Shown here piece after piece: positions 4,720 to 6,173 of a DNA stretch of 6,173 bases. The position numbers and the translations under genes are program-made. The DNA comes from Clostridiales bacterium (GTDB lineage: Bacteria; Bacillota; Clostridia; WRLR01). Numbering within the stretch: position 1 is the first letter of the stretch; the number at the start of each line of letters is the position of its first letter. A model generated the notes under the pieces. It did not search any database, was not told where the DNA came from, and saw only the letters and a list, made by a program, of their open reading frames with translations. The stretch lies in the NCBI GenBank assembly GCA_031287655.1, contig JAITSR010000042.1, positions 1-6,173 of the forward strand, in the 5' to 3' direction.

Positions 4720-5802
4720 ATGGCGACGATAAGCAGCAGCACGGCAACATCGGTTCAGGCTCCGTCGGCGGCCGCGTTCTCGGCAGCTTCGGAGTCCCCG
4801 GCGCAGACTCCCCCGGCGGTTGCGGAGGGCGGCGCGGCGGTAAAAAGGCGTAAAGGCTGGCGGATGGACGACTTTCGGCGGCACGGGGCGTATTTTTTAA
4901 TGCTGCTGCCGGGGCTCGTATTTCTGATCGTCTTTGCCTATCTTCCGCTCCCCGCGATCATCCTCGCGTTCAAGAACTACCGGCTGATCATGCCGCCCGC
5001 GGACGCTTTTATCCAAAACCCGTTCATCTATTCGTTGATAAACAACGACTGGGTCGGGCTGAGCAACTTCAATTATATCTTCCGATCCCCGGATTCCGCG
5101 ATCTTTTTGCGCAACACGATCCTGTACAACATCCTCTTTATGGCGCTCAGCGTGATTTTCGGCGTGAGCGTCGCGATCGGGATCAACGAGCTGCGCCAGC
5201 GCTTCGCCGCAAAAATCTACCATACGGTCCTCTTTCTGCCCTACTTCCTCTCATGGATCGTGATCACCTATGTCCTCTACGCGTTCATCTCCCAAAACGG
5301 GCTGGTCAACCAGCTGCTCAAGGGCATGGGCATGGAGCCGGTCAGTTTTTACACGACGACCGCGGTCTGGCCGATACTCCTGCCGCTCGCGAACATCTGG
5401 CGCTACGCGGGCTACAGTTCGATCATCTATCTTGCGACGCTCACGGGCTTTGACCAACAGCTCTACGAGGCCGCCGCGATCGACGGCGCGGGCAAGTGGA
5501 AGCAGTTCAAATTCATCACGTTCCCGCTGCTTGTGCCAACGATCGTGCTGCTCACGATCCTCGCGGTCGGGCGTATTTTGAACGGCGACTTTGATATGTT
5601 CTATTCGCTGCCAAACGGCGCGGGCGCGGTCAGAAACGCGACGCTGACGATCGACGTATATGTCTACACCGCGATGCGGACGGGCCAGCCGCTCGGACTC
5701 CCGGCCGCCGCCGCGTTCTTCCAGTCGGTGATCGCCTTCGTGCTCGTGCTCACGACGAACGCGATCGTCCGCAAGGTCGAGCCGGACATGGCGATGTTCT
5801 GA
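4720..5802 (+). CDS. Carbohydrate ABC transporter permease, LplB type (binding-protein-dependent transport family)
   Basis: The gene encodes 360 residues from the ATG at 4720, which lies 12 bases after GAAAGGA; in-frame ATGs at 4672 and 4708 lie in the leader and are badly placed. It is an inner-membrane subunit of a sugar ABC importer. About six membrane segments can be seen near residues 57-84, 133-154, 168-190, 215-240, 266-286 and 328-348. The cytoplasmic EAA loop that contacts the ATPase is at 250-270 (EAAAIDGAGKWKQFKF then ITFPLL), with the conserved Glu250, Gly256 and Pro269. The first 48 residues form an Ala/Ser/Pro-rich tail ending in a basic patch (KRRKGWR), longer than is usual for LplB relatives. 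The partner permease follows after 57 bases. Sugar specificity cannot be read, though the shared leader links it to the isomerase-kinase operon. Confidence 0.92.
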   Translation: MATISSSTATSVQAPSAAAFSAASESPAQTPPAVAEGGAAVKRRKGWRMDDFRRHGAYFLMLLPGLVFLIVFAYLPLPAIILAFKNYRLIMPPADAFIQNPFIYSLINNDWVGLSNFNYIFRSPDSAIFLRNTILYNILFMALSVIFGVSVAIGINELRQRFAAKIYHTVLFLPYFLSWIVITYVLYAFISQNGLVNQLLKGMGMEPVSFYTTTAVWPILLPLANIWRYAGYSSIIYLATLTGFDQQLYEAAAIDGAGKWKQFKFITFPLLVPTIVLLTILAVGRILNGDFDMFYSLPNGAGAVRNATLTIDVYVYTAMRTGQPLGLPAAAAFFQSVIAFVLVLTTNAIVRKVEPDMAMF

Positions 5803-5849
5803 CGTAAAACAATTCGGGCATATGGGGCAACGCAATGATTTGAACATAC

Positions 5850-5854
5850 GGAGG
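5850..5854 (+). promoter_or_regulatory. Ribosome binding site of the second permease
   Basis: GGAGG lies 5 bases before the ATG at 5860. It is a normal strong site with no sign of the GAAAGGAATGGTCA element seen before the first permease, so only the first gene of the plus-strand operon carries the switch-like leader. Confidence 0.8.
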
Positions 5855-5859
5855 TTATC

Positions 5860-6173
5860 ATGGCGACAAACGCAGCGGAACTGACCGCGCCGACGCTTCT
5901 GCCGGAAGCGCCGATTCAGACAAAATACAAAGAGCAGAACCAGATCTCGCCAGTCGCGAACGTATTTTTGCACCTGATCTTTATCCTCGCGTGCGCCTGT
6001 ACGATCGTGCCGCTCTGGATCATCGTCGCGGCCTCGCTGACGCAGGAGCAGGCGCTGGTGTTAAACGGCTACCAGTTCTGGCCGCAGGAATTTTCGACCC
6101 AGGCATACGCGTTTCTGTTCCGTTCAGGCGGCGGCGGAGTGCTTGTCGCGTACCGCAACACGATCATCGCGAC
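5860..6173 (+). CDS. Carbohydrate ABC transporter permease, YtcP/LplC type (N-terminal part, cut by window edge)
   Basis: An open frame from the ATG at 5860 runs off the right edge with 104 complete codons and is missing from simple full-length ORF lists. After a 30-residue polar N-terminus (ending EQNQIS), residues about 33-58 form the first membrane segment (NVFLHLIFILACACTIVPLW and on). The stretch that follows has AASLTQEQAL, GYQFWPQEFSTQAY and YRNTIIA. This order of a first helix, then ..S.....L..GY.F.P..FS...Y, then .RNT, is typical of MalG-like permeases of the YtcP/LplC type. It would form a heterodimer with the preceding permease. The solute-binding protein and ATPase are not in the window; the ATPase for such systems is often encoded elsewhere. 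Confidence 0.88.
   Translation, partial: MATNAAELTAPTLLPEAPIQTKYKEQNQISPVANVFLHLIFILACACTIVPLWIIVAASLTQEQALVLNGYQFWPQEFSTQAYAFLFRSGGGGVLVAYRNTIIA

Noticed and set aside
1..6173. tRNA, rRNA, insertion sequence or prophage genes
   Set aside because: No cloverleaf, rRNA-like stretch, transposase or integrase motif was seen on either strand.

Overview
The window looks like a piece of chromosome from a fairly GC-rich Firmicute, probably an uncultured member of the Clostridia. This is inferred from AGGAGG-type ribosome binding sites, consensus sigma-A promoters (TTGACA/TATAAT), GC-rich codon use in genes separated by AT-rich spacers, and an LplB/YtcP-type pair of sugar ABC permeases. No species assignment is possible from the sequence alone.

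Layout. Positions 1-308 (minus) hold the 5' part of an ArsR/SmtB-type metal-responsive repressor with its own near-perfect promoter and a possible operator. Positions 383-705 are non-coding and carry five copies of a 9-base motif (415-480), a small hairpin, an inverted repeat and an extended -10 promoter for the next gene. Positions 720-1580 (plus) encode a two-domain VOC (glyoxalase/extradiol dioxygenase superfamily) protein. A perfect 57-base palindrome (1613-1669) ends this gene and also the convergent sugar operon. That operon (minus) consists of an L-fucose/L-arabinose isomerase-like enzyme (2760-4169) followed by a PfkB-family kinase (1683-2741). A divergent intergenic region of about 550 bases follows. 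From it the plus strand carries two carbohydrate ABC transporter permeases, LplB-like (4720-5802) and YtcP/LplC-like (5860 to the window edge).

How the genes may work together: the two permeases would import a sugar or oligosaccharide, the isomerase would convert an aldose to a ketose, and the kinase would phosphorylate it. The VOC protein may act on a related intermediate, but its substrate cannot be told. The solute-binding protein expected with LplB/YtcP permeases is not in the window.

Most notable: the isomerase gene and the first permease gene, which diverge, carry the same roughly 60-base leader just before their start codons. Both copies have an 11-bp stem (GTGAAAGGCAC pairing with GTGCCTTTCGC) whose 3' arm can instead pair with the Shine-Dalgarno sequence (CCTTTC-GCA-GAAAGG). 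The last 29 bases of the two leaders are identical, and a 13-base piece of the same element precedes the kinase gene. This has the layout of a cis-acting RNA switch, or less likely a shared operator, that would coordinate uptake and catabolism. I do not recognise it as a known riboswitch class.
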